The position numbers were made by a program, and so were the translations under genes. Source: Pseudomonas knackmussii B13 (lineage in GTDB: Bacteria; Pseudomonadota; Gammaproteobacteria; Pseudomonadales; Pseudomonadaceae). From it: a DNA stretch of 64,000 nt. Under the pieces are notes generated by a model, which saw nothing but the letters and a program-made list of their open reading frames with translations, did not search any database and was not told where the DNA came from. The DNA lies in the NCBI RefSeq assembly GCF_000689415.1, contig NZ_HG322950.1:5091501-5155500 (forward strand), read 5' to 3'. Each line of letters begins with the position of its first letter. Position 1 is the stretch's first letter. Positions 1 through 9,533 of this stretch are shown here, in pieces.

Positions 1-219
1 GTCGATCGACGACTCGTCGCGGGTGATGCGCCGCAACGCTTCGGCGGCGCTGCTGGCCGTGAGGCAGTCGATCTCGGCGGTCTCGATCAGCTCGCGCATT
101 TCCGCGAGCACGTCTTCATCGTCGTCGACCAGCAGGATGACCGGGCGACGCACCGGCGTCTCGGTAATTTCCCTGAGCGCCTCGAGTTCCTCTTCGCTGA
201 GGAAGTTGTTCTGCGACAT
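1..219 (-). CDS. Response regulator, receiver domain (partial, 3' end outside window)
   Basis: The reverse strand from the ATG at 219 reads 73 codons to the window edge. After a short acidic leader (MSQNNFLSEEELEALRE) comes a typical receiver-domain start, VILLVDDDEDVLAEM, with the acidic pair that binds Mg2+. The phosphoacceptor Asp and the output domain lie outside the window, so the protein's role cannot be stated. A perfect TATAAT lies 36 bases upstream of the start. It points away from prpE, whose transcript ends at a hairpin just upstream of this gene. Confidence 0.8.
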   Translation of the reverse strand, partial: MSQNNFLSEEELEALREITETPVRRPVILLVDDDEDVLAEMRELIETAEIDCLTASSAAEALRRITRDESSID

Positions 220-254
220 GGGCTGCGGGAATCCGTGAAGGCCATTTGCCATCC

Positions 255-260
255 ATTATA
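255..260 (-). promoter_or_regulatory. Probable -10 box of the response regulator gene
   Basis: The minus strand reads TATAAT here, a perfect -10 box, 36 bases before the start codon at 219. The best -35 match is TTGCGG at a short 15-base spacing, so the promoter call rests mainly on the -10. Confidence 0.4.
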
Positions 261-286
261 GCGGCCACCCCGAAACCGCAAGCCGC

Positions 287-312
287 CAAAAAGAAGGGCC
301 GCAAAGCGGCCC
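287..312 (-). terminator. Rho-independent terminator after prpE
   Basis: On the minus strand a 7-bp stem GGGCCGC / GCGGCCC with a 3-base loop is followed by TTCTTTTT. It lies 36 bases past the prpE stop. Confidence 0.8.
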
Positions 313-347
313 TGGGAATACGCCGGCATCCAGCCGGCGCCGGGGGT

Positions 348-2246
348 TCAGCAGGCGCGGGCGAAACCGGCGGCGCCCAGGCGCTCGGCGATTTCACCGA
401 GTATCGCCGGATCGTCGATGGTCGAGGGTGGTGCATATTCCTCAGCGTCGGCGATCTTGCGCAAAACAGCGCGCAGGATCTTGCCCGAGCGCGTCTTCGG
501 CAGCCGCTTGACCACCACCACGCGCTGGAAGCAGGCCAGCGCGCCGATACGCTCGCGAACCAGCGCCACCAGTTCGCGCTGCACCTGTTCCTCGCCGAGC
601 CGCGCATCGTCCTTGAGCACCACCAGGCCCAACGGTACGTGGCCCTTGATCGGGTCCTGCACGGCGATCACCGCGCACTCGGCCACCGCGCCGTGCAGCG
701 CCAGCAACTCCTCCATCTCGCCAGTGGAAAGGCGGTGCCCGGCGACGTTAATCACGTCGTCGGTACGGCCCATGATGTAGACGAAGCCGTCCTCGTCGAC
801 GTAGCCGCCGTCGCCGGTGTGGTAGTAGCCGGGATAAGTCCGCAGGTAGGCATTCAAATAGCGCGGGTGGTCGCCCCACAGCGTCTGCGCGCAACCGGGC
901 GGCAGCGGCAGGCCGATGACGATCGAGCCGGTCTGGTTCGGCCCCAGCAGATGGCCTTCCTCGTCCACCACCTGGACGTTGTAGCCAGGCACCGGCAGGC
1001 TGCTCGAGCCGGGACGCTGATCCGCGCTCCCCAGGCCGGTGCAGGGCGCGGTCACCGGCCAGCCGGTCTCGGTCTGCCACCAGTGGTCGTGCACCGGTTT
1101 GCCGGTGAGTTCTTCCAGCCAGTGCTGGGTGCTGCTGTCGAGCTTCTCGCCGGCGAGGAACAGGCGACGCAGCGAACTTAGGTCGTAATGCTTGAGCAGC
1201 TCGCCGTGCGGGTCTTCCTTGCGGATCGCGCGGATTGCCGTGGGCGCGCAGAACAGCGCGTTGACCTTGTGCTCCTGGATCACCCGCCAGTAGGCGCCGG
1301 CATCCGGGGTGCGCACCGGCTTGCCTTCGTAGAAGACCGTGGTGCAGCCATTCATCAGCGGGCCGTAGACGATCAGAGAATGGCCGACCACCCAGCCGAC
1401 GTCGGAGATGCCCCACCAGACGTCCCCCGGTTGCATGCCGAAGATGTTCGGCAGCGCGTACTGCATGGCCACCGCATGGCCGCCGTTGTCGCGCACGATG
1501 CCCTTGGGTTTTCCGGTGGTGCCGGAGGTGTACATGATGTACAGAGGGTCGCCGCTCGCAAGCTCCACCGGGTCGGCAGGCTCGGCATGGGCCACCGTCT
1601 CGCGCCAGTCGAGGTCACGCCCGGCGTGCAACTCGGCCATCGCCTGCGGACGCTGCCAGACCATCACTTGCGCCGGTTGGTGCAGCGCCAGCTCCAGTGC
1701 CTTGTCCACCAGCGGCTTGTATTCGATGACGCGCTCGAACTCCAGGCCGCAGGACGCGGTGACGATCAGCTTGGGCTTGGCGTCGTCGATGCGCAGCGCC
1801 AGCTCGTAGGGCGCGAAGCCGCCGAACACCACCGAGTGCACTGCCCCAAGGCGCGCACAGGCCAGCATGGCCATCGCCGCCTGCGGCACCATAGGCATGT
1901 AGATGATCACCCCGTCGCCCTTGCCCACGCCGAGCGCGCGCAGGGCACCCGCCAGGCGCGCCACCTCGTCGCGCAGTTCGCGGTAGCTGAAGCGTTGCTG
2001 CACGCCGGTCACCGGCGAGTCATAGATCAGCGCAGCCTGCTCGCCGCGGCCGAGGGCGATCTGCTGGTCGAGAGCGAGGTAGCTGCTGTTCAGGCGGCCG
2101 TCGGCGAACCAGCGATGGCTGCCGTCGGCCAGGTGTTCGAGGATATTGCGCGGGCGCTGGTACCAGGCCACGGCCTCGGCCTGCTCGGCCCAGAAGGAGA
2201 CAGGATCCGCCAGGGAGCGGTCGTAGGATTGCCGGTAGTTCATCAT
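348..2246 (-). CDS. prpE: Propionate--CoA ligase (propionyl-CoA synthetase) PrpE
   Basis: ANL-superfamily acyl-CoA synthetase of 632 residues, close to the usual PrpE length of about 628. It activates propionate with ATP and CoA in the cytoplasm through a propionyl-AMP intermediate. Visible motifs are the AMP-binding loop YTSGTTGKPKG (about residue 240), WWQTETGWP (about 388), YYHTGDGG, and the C-terminal KTRSGKILR (about 590) with the catalytic, acetylatable lysine. Two adjacent ATGs are possible starts; AGAGGG lies just upstream. The 2-methylcitrate cycle genes that would use its product are at 31-41 kb. An AraC regulator gene lies divergently upstream and is a likely regulator by position only. 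Acetyl- or acetoacetyl-CoA synthetase is less likely given PrpE-like sequence throughout. Confidence 0.9.
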   Translation of the reverse strand: MMNYRQSYDRSLADPVSFWAEQAEAVAWYQRPRNILEHLADGSHRWFADGRLNSSYLALDQQIALGRGEQAALIYDSPVTGVQQRFSYRELRDEVARLAGALRALGVGKGDGVIIYMPMVPQAAMAMLACARLGAVHSVVFGGFAPYELALRIDDAKPKLIVTASCGLEFERVIEYKPLVDKALELALHQPAQVMVWQRPQAMAELHAGRDLDWRETVAHAEPADPVELASGDPLYIMYTSGTTGKPKGIVRDNGGHAVAMQYALPNIFGMQPGDVWWGISDVGWVVGHSLIVYGPLMNGCTTVFYEGKPVRTPDAGAYWRVIQEHKVNALFCAPTAIRAIRKEDPHGELLKHYDLSSLRRLFLAGEKLDSSTQHWLEELTGKPVHDHWWQTETGWPVTAPCTGLGSADQRPGSSSLPVPGYNVQVVDEEGHLLGPNQTGSIVIGLPLPPGCAQTLWGDHPRYLNAYLRTYPGYYHTGDGGYVDEDGFVYIMGRTDDVINVAGHRLSTGEMEELLALHGAVAECAVIAVQDPIKGHVPLGLVVLKDDARLGEEQVQRELVALVRERIGALACFQRVVVVKRLPKTRSGKILRAVLRKIADAEEYAPPSTIDDPAILGEIAERLGAAGFARAC

Positions 2247-2516
2247 CGAGCCCTCTGAATTGTTGTTATCGAGGTCGAGTAACGAGTATGGACAGGCCTC
2301 GGGGGGCCGCCATCAGCCTTTTGTCGAACGCCGGCGGAGCCTTCCTGCGAGACTGCGCCCCTCGGCATTGGCCGGTTCTCGAAATGGACAACCGGCTTTA
2401 ATTGCTGACAGCCAAGCAAGGCTGCCAACTCGGACCTAAGCTAGCACCCGCACAAAGCCTTCCAGATCGACTAAGTTGTGTTCTTGATGGATTAAATTGC
2501 TGAGCCGCCTATCCAG

Positions 2517-3410
2517 ATGTCGAGAACCTCCGACTGGCCGCTGCCGCCGGACAGCCTGCGCCTGCTGCTGCCGCCCGTGCTGCTCGCCAAGCTCGCCGCG
2601 CATCCGCTGAGCCGCGACCTCTACCCCACCTCGCTGGGCCACTACCGGCGTGCCCGCGACCACCAGATGAGCCGCGACCGCCACGACGACCACCTGCTGA
2701 TCTATTGCAGCGAGGGTGTTGGCCATCTTCTCGCCGACACCACGGAAGGCCCGCAGGCGCTGCGCGTCGGCAGCGGCGACCTGATCTGGCTGCCGCCGGG
2801 CATGGCGCACGAATACCGCGCCGACCATGAACAACCCTGGAGCATCTCCTGGGTCCACCTGCGCGGCGACGGCGCACACTGGCTGCGCCAGGCTGCCGGC
2901 TACGACGCCTCGCCGCTGCGCCATTGGGGCGTGCAGCACGCGCTGCTGGGCGGTTTCACCCAACTGCTCGAGGCCGGTCACAGCGGCTACCGCTTCCAGC
3001 CCTACCTGCTGGCCGCCAGCCGGCTACGCGCGCTGCTCTGCCAGCTACCGTTGTTGCGCCCGCTACGCGAGGGCGGACTGGACCTCGACGGTCTGCACGC
3101 GTACATGCGCGAGAACCTGCACCGACGCCTGGAACTGGCGCAGCTGGCGGCCTTCTGCAACTTGTCGAAGTTCCACTTCGTCAATCGCTACCGGGTGCTG
3201 ACCGGACGCACGCCGGTGCAGCACTTCCTGCACCTGAAGATCGAGTACGCCTGCCAGTTGCTGGACAGCAGCGGGCACAGCGTCGCCCAGGTCAGCGAAG
3301 CCCTTGGGTATGACGACAGCTATTACTTTTCAAGGCTTTTCAGCAAGGTCATGGGCCTGTCGCCCAGTGCCTATCGCGCGCGTCTGGGCGAGGGGCGCGG
3401 GGGCGCCTGA
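2517..3410 (+). CDS. AraC-family transcriptional regulator
   Basis: 297 residues. The N-terminal part resembles the cupin-like sensing domain of AraC proteins (HLLIYCSEGVGHLL, then GDLIWLPPGMAHEYRAD). The C-terminal 95 residues hold two helix-turn-helix units, with LAQLAAFCNLSKFHFVNRYR and the signature VAQVSEALGYDDSYYFSRLF. The ATG at 2517 is the first in frame. The gene is divergent from prpE across about 270 bases, an arrangement common for a local activator, but the target and ligand are inferences. The 3' end is followed by a small gene on the same strand. Confidence 0.85.
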   Translation: MSRTSDWPLPPDSLRLLLPPVLLAKLAAHPLSRDLYPTSLGHYRRARDHQMSRDRHDDHLLIYCSEGVGHLLADTTEGPQALRVGSGDLIWLPPGMAHEYRADHEQPWSISWVHLRGDGAHWLRQAAGYDASPLRHWGVQHALLGGFTQLLEAGHSGYRFQPYLLAASRLRALLCQLPLLRPLREGGLDLDGLHAYMRENLHRRLELAQLAAFCNLSKFHFVNRYRVLTGRTPVQHFLHLKIEYACQLLDSSGHSVAQVSEALGYDDSYYFSRLFSKVMGLSPSAYRARLGEGRGGA

Positions 3411-3503
3411 GGGGGTTCGCTGCCGGTCGTCGCCAGCCCCCGGCGCGGCATCGGTGCGGGACTAAACTCTCGACTCCCCTCCCTTACCCCGGGGTGTCAC
3501 AGC

Positions 3504-3683
3504 ATGAAAATCCTCGTTCGCCCGTCCTCCAGCAGCAAGGGCAAGTGCTGGCAGGTGTGTCTGGATCAACTGGCCGTGGACTTCCGCAATGAACAGGAAG
3601 CCAGGCTCTTCGTCAGCACCCTGGAAACCCGCCTGCAAGCGCCCCACGTCCTACCCAGACAGATACCGCCGTTGGCCAGCTGA
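3504..3683 (+). CDS. Small conserved-looking hypothetical protein (59 aa)
   Basis: The ATG at 3504 opens a 59-codon frame, MKILVRPSSSSKGKCWQV..., ending in TGA at 3681-3683. The product is soluble, with a basic N-terminus and two cysteines, and has no recognisable domain. Its stop lies 8 bases from the convergent stop of the MFS gene, so it fits the space between AraC and MFS exactly and has normal codon use. No function can be assigned. A plausible real gene that is too short for usual length cut-offs. Confidence 0.55.
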   Translation: MKILVRPSSSSKGKCWQVCLDQLAVDFRNEQEARLFVSTLETRLQAPHVLPRQIPPLAS

Positions 3684-3691
3684 GCCTCCGC

Positions 3692-4867
3692 TCAGACGCT
3701 GCGCTCGCTGATCTGGCCGCTCGACCAGCCAAGCAGCGCCGCGCATCCCCCGCACAGACAGATCACCACTGCCATGGGCAGGGCGCTGCCGTCGTGCAGC
3801 GCGCCGACCAGCGCCGAGGCGCCGGCCGCCACGCTGAACTGCAGGCTGCCCATCAGCGCCGATGCGCTGCCGGCGTGACTTCCCTGCCCCGCCATGGCGC
3901 ATGCCGAGGAGTTGGGCATCAGGAATCCCAGGCTGGCGATACAGCCGAACAGTGGCACCAGCAGCGGCCAAAGGTGCTCGGGACGGAACAGCGTCACCGC
4001 CAGCAGGATCAGCCCGCAACCGAAGTACACCCAGACCGCACGCCGCAGCCAGAACCCCGGCCCGCGAAAACGCAGCAGGTAGGCGTTCACCTGCGCCATC
4101 AGGATGAAGCCCGCGGCGTTGCTGCCGAATACCCAGCCATAGTGCTCGGGCGCCACGCCGTAGAGCTGGATGAACACGAATGGCGAGCCGGCGATGTAGG
4201 AGAACACCCCGGCGATGGCACCCCCGCCGGTCAGCGCATAGGTCAGGAAGGCGCGATCGCCGAACAGCCGGCGGTACTCGCCCAGGGCTCCGCCCAGTGG
4301 CGGTCGCGGGCCGGCCGGGATGGTCTCTGGCAGGCGCAGGCCGATGGCCAGCCCGGCGAGCGCGCTGAAGCCAGTCAGGCAGTAGAAGATCGACTGCCAG
4401 CCAAAGGTGCCGAGCAGCGCGCCGCCGGCCAAGGGCGCGAGGATCGGCGCCAGCCCCATGACCAGCATCAGCTGCGAGAACGCCTTCGCCGCGGCGATCG
4501 GATCGCACAGGTCGCGCACCACCGCGCGGGAGATCACCATGCCGGCGCAGCCACCCAGGGCCTGGACGAAGCGCGCGCCGATCAGCCATTCGAGGCTCGG
4601 TGCGACGGCACAGGCCAGCGACGCCAGGGTGAAGATGCTCACGCCCAGCAGCAGCGGCTTGCGCCGGCCATAACGGTCGGCCAGCGGACCGTACAGCAGT
4701 TGGCCGATGGCAAGGCCGGCGAAATAGGCCGACAGGCTCAACTGCACGTGCTCGACGTCGGTGCCGAAGGCGTGGGCCAGAGCAGGAAAACTCGGCAGAT
4801 AGAAGTCGATGGCCATGGGGCCGAAGGCGCTCAGCGCGCCGAGGATCAGCAGGATCGGGAAGGTCAT
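3692..4867 (-). CDS. MFS multidrug transporter, Bcr/CflA family
   Basis: 391 residues with about 12 hydrophobic segments. The first reads LGALSAFGPMAIDFYLPSFPALA, the hallmark of Bcr/CflA drug:H+ antiporters (TM1 with an acidic Asp). The MFS loop 2-3 motif is present as GPLADRYGRRKPLLLG. Members export bicyclomycin, sulfonamides, chloramphenicol or cysteine from the inner membrane; the substrate here is unknown. The gene is alone on its strand, convergent with the small gene at 3504 and about 200 bases downstream of the RND operon, with no terminator seen between. Confidence 0.88.
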   Translation of the reverse strand: MTFPILLILGALSAFGPMAIDFYLPSFPALAHAFGTDVEHVQLSLSAYFAGLAIGQLLYGPLADRYGRRKPLLLGVSIFTLASLACAVAPSLEWLIGARFVQALGGCAGMVISRAVVRDLCDPIAAAKAFSQLMLVMGLAPILAPLAGGALLGTFGWQSIFYCLTGFSALAGLAIGLRLPETIPAGPRPPLGGALGEYRRLFGDRAFLTYALTGGGAIAGVFSYIAGSPFVFIQLYGVAPEHYGWVFGSNAAGFILMAQVNAYLLRFRGPGFWLRRAVWVYFGCGLILLAVTLFRPEHLWPLLVPLFGCIASLGFLMPNSSACAMAGQGSHAGSASALMGSLQFSVAAGASALVGALHDGSALPMAVVICLCGGCAALLGWSSGQISERSV

Positions 4868-5067
4868 GGCTCACCGGTTCGGGGACCGCCGCCGCGGTGT
4901 CCGGCCGAGGCTACGGGCAAGTCGCGGGGCGAAAAGAAAGCTGGCTAACGAAACGCCGCCAAGCATAGCAATTTGGCGCTCAGCGGGCAGGCCGGCGTAC
5001 ACAGATTTCCGCCATGGGGATAACCGGATGGCCAGGGTGCGAGCGCGGCTCGCACCCTGGCCGGCAC

Positions 5068-8000
5068 TCAGGCCGCGGGACCTTCGCCGTGCGCGGGGTG
5101 CGCTTCGGGCGCGGGTTGGGGACTGACCTTCTCCTTGCGCTTGCCGAGACGGTCGGAGAACGACTCCACCAGCATGTAGAACATCGGGATCAGGAAGGTC
5201 GCCAGCAGGGTTGCGGCTAGCATCCCGCCGATCACCCCGGTACCGATCGAGTGACGGCTGGCGGAACCGGCGCCGCTGCTGATCGCCAACGGCACGCAAC
5301 CGAGGATGAAGGCCAGTGAGGTCATGACGATCGGGCGGAAGCGCAGCTTGGCCGCCTCCAGCGCCGCCTGCATCGGCCCCATGCCCTGCTCCTCGCGACA
5401 GAGCACGGCGAACTCGATGATCAGGATGGCGTTCTTCGCCGCGAGGCCAATCAGGGTCACCAGGCCGACCTGGAAGTACACGTCGTTGTCGATGCCGCGC
5501 AGCCAGATGGCGAGGATGGCGCCGAACACCGCGAAGGGCACGGCGGTGACCACCGCCAGCGGCAGCGACCAGCGTTCGTACTGTGCGGCGAGGATGAGGA
5601 ATACCAGGATCAGGCCGAAGATGAACGCCTGCCCGCCCGAGCCCTGGGCTTCGAGTTCCTGATAGGCCGAACCGATCCAGGTCAGCATGTAGTCCTGGCC
5701 GAGGGTCTGGTCAGCCACCTGCTGCATCGCCGCCAGCGCCTGGCCGGAGCTGTAGCCCGGCGCCGGGCCGCCGAGGAGCTTGGCCGCGGGGAACACGTTG
5801 AAGCGCGAGAAGGTATCCGGACCGAGGATGCGCCGCACTTGCACCAGCGCCGAGAGCGGTACCAGGTCACCGGTGGACGCGCGCACGTAGACCTGCTTGA
5901 GATCCTCGGGCTTGCGGCGGAAGTCCGACTCGGACTGCAGGTTCACCTTCCAGGTCCGCCCGTACAGGCTGAAGTCGTTGACGTAGTAGGCGCCGAAAGT
6001 CGCCTGCATGGCCGTGAACACGTCGTCGATCGCTACCCCGAGGGCGCGCGCCTTGGTCCGGTCCAGGTCGATGAAGTACTGCGGCACGTTGGCGTTGAAC
6101 GTGGTGGTCACGCCCGCCAGCTCGGGACGCTTGGCGGCGGCGGCCATGAACTTCTGCACCATCGCCTGCAGCTGCTCGGGAGTGCCGCCACTGCGGTCCT
6201 GGATATAGGCCTCGAAGCCACCGGTGGTGGACATGCCGGTGATCGGCGGCGGGTTGAAGGTCAGGGTCACGCCGTCCTGCTGCTTCATGCCCATGCCCAT
6301 GAAGGTGCGCGTCAGGTTACGCGCGTCCAGCGACGGGTCCTTGCGCTCCTTCCAGTCCTTGAGGGTGATGAAGGACACACCGGCGCTGGTGACGTTGGTG
6401 TTGGTCAGGATATTCAGGCCGGCGAAGGTCACCACGTCCTTGACCGCCGGGTGCTTGAGCAACTGCTCGGTCACCGCGCTGGTCAGCTCCTCGGAGCGTT
6501 TGAGCGAGGCAGCTGGCGGCAGGATGTAGGCGTTGATCACGTAGCCCTGGTCTTCGTCGGGCACCAGCGAGCCGGGCACGCGGCCAAACAGCACCACCAT
6601 CAGCGCAATCATCCCGCCGACCAGCAGCAGGCCGATGGAAACGCGCTTGAGGAAGAACTGCACACCCGCGCCATACCCTTCGGTGGCCTTGTCGAACATG
6701 CGGTTGAACCAGCGGAACGGTGCCGCCGGCTCCTTGTGCTCGGACTTGAGGAGCAGCGCGCAGAGCGCCGGCGAGAGCGTCAGCGCGACAATCCCCGAGA
6801 TCACCACGGACACCGCGATGGTGATCGCGAACTGCTGGTACATCTGCCCGGCGAGACCGCCGAGGAAACCAACCGGGATGAACACCGCGCAGAGCACCAG
6901 GACGATGGCGATGATCGGCCCGGTCACCTCTTCCATGGCCTTGATCGCCGCCTCCCGCGGCGCGAGTTTTTCGGTGCGCATCACCCGCTCGACGTTTTCC
7001 AGCACCACGATGGCGTCGTCGACCACGATGCCGATCGCCAGCACCAGGCCGAACAAGGTCAGCAGGTTGATGGAGAAGCCCAGCAGGTACATGCCGGCGA
7101 AGGTGCCGACCAGCGACACCGGGATCGCCAGGACCGGGATCAGGGTAGCGCGCAGGTTCTGCAGGAAGATGTAGACCACCAGCATCACCAGCACCAGGGC
7201 CTCGAAGAACGTGTGTATCACCTCTTCGATGGAGACCTGCACGAACACCGTGGTGTCGTAGGGGATCTTGTAGACGATGCCGGGCGGGAAGCGCTTGGAC
7301 AGGCGCTCCATGGTGGACCTTATCGCCTCGGCGGTGTCCAGGGCATTGGCGCCGGGCTGCAGGTAGACCCCGAAGGCCGCGTTCTGCTGGCCATTGAGGG
7401 AAGTCATCATCGAGTAGTCCTGGGCACCCAGTTCGACCCGCGCGACGTCCCTGAGCAGCAGGCTGGCGCCAGTGCTGTCGGTGCGCAGGATGACGTTCTC
7501 GAACTCCTTCGGATCGGTGAAGCGCCCCTGCGTGCTCACCGTGTAGGTGAATGCCTGCGGACTGTTCAGCGGCTCCTTGCCGAAGTTGCCGGCGGCGAAC
7601 TGCGAGTTCTGCTCGCGGATGGCGTCGACCACGTCGCTCGGCGTCAGGCTGTACTGCGCCAGCTTGTCCGGGCGCAGCCAGATGCGCATCGAGTAGTCCT
7701 TGGCGCCGAACTGGGTGACGTCGCCGACGCCGGGCAGGCGCTTGAGCTCGTCAATGACGTTGATCAGCGCGTAGTTGCTGATCTGCACCGGGTCGACCGA
7801 GTTGTCCGGCGAGAACAGGGTAACCATCTGCAAGATGTCCGAGGACTTCTTCTGCACCTTCACGCCCTGCCGGCGCACTTCCTCCGGCAGCTTGGCCAGC
7901 GCGGCCTGAACCTTGTTGTTGACGTTGATGGTGGCCTGGTCGGGATTGGTGCCGACCTTGAAGTAGACAGTCAGCGTCATGGCGCCGCTGCTGTCCGAGG

Positions 8001-8244
8001 TGGACAGCTGGTAGATCATCCCTTCGACGCCGTTGATTTCCTGCTCCAGGGGCGCGGCGACGGTTTCCGCGATCACCTGCGAGCTGGCGCCGGGATAGTT
8101 GGTGGTCACCGACACCTGCGGCGGCAGGATCTGCGGGTATTGCGCGACGGGCAGCGCATGAATGGCCGCCATCCCGCCCAGCAGGATGACGATGGAAATC
8201 ACCATGGCGAAGATCGGCCGGTCGATGAAGAAGCGCGAGATCAC
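5068..8244 (-). CDS. RND multidrug efflux permease (HAE1 family)
   Basis: 1058 residues, the normal length for AcrB/MexB-type inner-membrane pumps. It begins MISRFFIDRPIFAMVISIVILLGG, typical of the family. The TM4 proton-relay pair is visible in LAIGIVVDDAIVVLENVERV (about residue 405). The two large periplasmic domains and the second TM repeat (TLSPALCALLLK ... AAKNAILIIEFA) are intact. The sequence resembles the MexF/MexQ/TtgB branch, which exports drugs and solvents. It follows its membrane fusion protein by 12 bases. No outer-membrane channel gene is present, so it probably borrows a channel such as an OprM type, as MexJK does. Confidence 0.92.
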   Translation of the reverse strand: MISRFFIDRPIFAMVISIVILLGGMAAIHALPVAQYPQILPPQVSVTTNYPGASSQVIAETVAAPLEQEINGVEGMIYQLSTSDSSGAMTLTVYFKVGTNPDQATINVNNKVQAALAKLPEEVRRQGVKVQKKSSDILQMVTLFSPDNSVDPVQISNYALINVIDELKRLPGVGDVTQFGAKDYSMRIWLRPDKLAQYSLTPSDVVDAIREQNSQFAAGNFGKEPLNSPQAFTYTVSTQGRFTDPKEFENVILRTDSTGASLLLRDVARVELGAQDYSMMTSLNGQQNAAFGVYLQPGANALDTAEAIRSTMERLSKRFPPGIVYKIPYDTTVFVQVSIEEVIHTFFEALVLVMLVVYIFLQNLRATLIPVLAIPVSLVGTFAGMYLLGFSINLLTLFGLVLAIGIVVDDAIVVLENVERVMRTEKLAPREAAIKAMEEVTGPIIAIVLVLCAVFIPVGFLGGLAGQMYQQFAITIAVSVVISGIVALTLSPALCALLLKSEHKEPAAPFRWFNRMFDKATEGYGAGVQFFLKRVSIGLLLVGGMIALMVVLFGRVPGSLVPDEDQGYVINAYILPPAASLKRSEELTSAVTEQLLKHPAVKDVVTFAGLNILTNTNVTSAGVSFITLKDWKERKDPSLDARNLTRTFMGMGMKQQDGVTLTFNPPPITGMSTTGGFEAYIQDRSGGTPEQLQAMVQKFMAAAAKRPELAGVTTTFNANVPQYFIDLDRTKARALGVAIDDVFTAMQATFGAYYVNDFSLYGRTWKVNLQSESDFRRKPEDLKQVYVRASTGDLVPLSALVQVRRILGPDTFSRFNVFPAAKLLGGPAPGYSSGQALAAMQQVADQTLGQDYMLTWIGSAYQELEAQGSGGQAFIFGLILVFLILAAQYERWSLPLAVVTAVPFAVFGAILAIWLRGIDNDVYFQVGLVTLIGLAAKNAILIIEFAVLCREEQGMGPMQAALEAAKLRFRPIVMTSLAFILGCVPLAISSGAGSASRHSIGTGVIGGMLAATLLATFLIPMFYMLVESFSDRLGKRKEKVSPQPAPEAHPAHGEGPAA

Positions 8245-8256
8245 GATGGGCGCTCC

Positions 8257-9432
8257 TTATTGTTTGGCCTGGGCTGGTTGCGCAGCCTCGGCGGAAGCTT
8301 CCTGTGCCTTGACCGGCTGATCCGGGCGCACCTTGGACAGCCCGTCGACGATCACCCGTTCGCCGGCATTGACGCCCGAATCGAGCACCCAGCGGCCGTT
8401 GACCATCTGCGCGACGTTCACTGGGCGCATGTGTGCGATGCCCTTGTCGTCGACTACGTAGACGAAGGTACCCGCGGGGCTCTGGGACAACGCGCGCTCA
8501 GGCACGGTCACCACCGACTTGCGCATGATGCCCGAGACCACCACACGCACGAACTGGCCGGGAATCAGGCGGCTTTCCGGGTTGTCCACCGTCGCCCGGG
8601 CATTGATGGTGCCGGTGCCGGTGTTGACGAAGCTGTCGGTGAAGTCGACCACGCCATCGATCGGGTAGCGCGTGCCGTCGCCGAAGAACAGCTCAGCCTT
8701 CAGCTTGCCCTTCTCCGGCAGGGTCATTCGCCCGCTCTCCACACCGTCGCGCAGCCGGGCCGCCTCGGTGTCGGTGTAGGCGAAGTTGATGTAGATGGGG
8801 TCGAGCTGAGTCAGCTCCGTGAGCAGGCTGGAGTTCGGATCGTTGGAGGCCACCAGGCTGCCCTCGGAGACCGTCTGCTTGCTGGCCATGCCGGAGATCG
8901 GCGCCTTCACCGTGGTGTAGTCGAGGTCGATCTGCTTGGCCTGCACGTTTGCCTTGGAGGCCTCGACGTCGGCCTTGGCCTGTTCGAAGTTGGAAATGTA
9001 GCGGTCCAGTTCCATGGCGCTGGCGAAGCCCTTGACCTGCAGCTCGCGGATACGCTTGAGGTCGCGGTCGGTCTGCCGGTACCGCGCCTGCGCCTGGGCC
9101 AGCGCGCCCTTGGCCTGGCCCAGCGCCGCCTGGTAGGGACGCGGGTCGATCTGGAACATCACCTGGCCCTGCTTGACCGGCCGGCCTTCCTCATAGGTGC
9201 GCTTCTGCAGGATGCCGCTGACCTGGGCGCGAACTTGCACCTCCCGGTAGCCGGCGGCACGCCCGGAGTATTCGAGGTTCAGTGGCATCGGGCCGCTCTT
9301 GGCGATTTCGACCGTGACCGGCGGCGCAGGAGGGGCCGCCTTCTCTTCGGCTGCCAGCCCAGGCAGGGGAAGCTGCGCCGCAAACAGGACGCAGCAGGCC
9401 ATCAACGATGACGGACGAAGGGCAAACGGCAT
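8257..9432 (-). CDS. RND efflux periplasmic adaptor (membrane fusion protein)
   Basis: 391 residues. The N-terminal signal peptide ends near GLAAEEK; a lipobox-like LMAC at residues 10-13 is too close to the start to be convincing. The order is that of the AcrA/MexA family: a beta-barrel/lipoyl start (LEYSGRAAGYREVQVRAQVSGILQ), an alpha-hairpin rich in Ala/Gln/Lys (residues about 100-180), the second lipoyl half (VKAPISGMASK), and a C-terminal membrane-proximal domain (VYVVDDKGIAHMRPVNV). It links the RND pump to an outer-membrane channel. First gene of a two-gene operon, divergent from the TetR regulator across 315 bases. Confidence 0.92.
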   Translation of the reverse strand: MPFALRPSSLMACCVLFAAQLPLPGLAAEEKAAPPAPPVTVEIAKSGPMPLNLEYSGRAAGYREVQVRAQVSGILQKRTYEEGRPVKQGQVMFQIDPRPYQAALGQAKGALAQAQARYRQTDRDLKRIRELQVKGFASAMELDRYISNFEQAKADVEASKANVQAKQIDLDYTTVKAPISGMASKQTVSEGSLVASNDPNSSLLTELTQLDPIYINFAYTDTEAARLRDGVESGRMTLPEKGKLKAELFFGDGTRYPIDGVVDFTDSFVNTGTGTINARATVDNPESRLIPGQFVRVVVSGIMRKSVVTVPERALSQSPAGTFVYVVDDKGIAHMRPVNVAQMVNGRWVLDSGVNAGERVIVDGLSKVRPDQPVKAQEASAEAAQPAQAKQ

Positions 9433-9457
9433 AGAACCTCTCCATGGAAGGCAATTT

Positions 9458-9469
9458 CTATTCGAATAG
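9458..9469. promoter_or_regulatory. 12-bp perfect palindrome before the efflux operon
   Basis: CTATTCGAATAG is its own reverse complement and sits 25 bases upstream of the adaptor start codon, in the 5' leader. It is a possible regulator site. It could also be chance in the only AT-rich stretch of this intergenic region. Confidence 0.35.
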
Positions 9470-9518
9470 GTAGACAGACATCTCGAGCCCCGCCCGCTTT
9501 CAGTGGTTGACGGGTCAC

Positions 9519-9533
9519 GCTGAACAGTTCAGC
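9519..9533. promoter_or_regulatory. Candidate TetR-family operator in the efflux/regulator intergenic region
   Basis: GCTGAAC-A-GTTCAGC is a perfect 7-1-7 inverted repeat in the 315-base gap between the divergent efflux operon and its TetR regulator. Size and place suit a TetR/AcrR-type operator. On the minus strand an extended -10 (TGCTATACA) lies about 35 bases further upstream of the efflux genes, so bound protein would block that transcript. The rest of the gap shows no gene. Confidence 0.45.

Noticed and set aside
5839..9411. 1190-residue plus-strand open frame
   Set aside because: Antisense to the RND pump and adaptor, whose minus-strand proteins are unmistakable.
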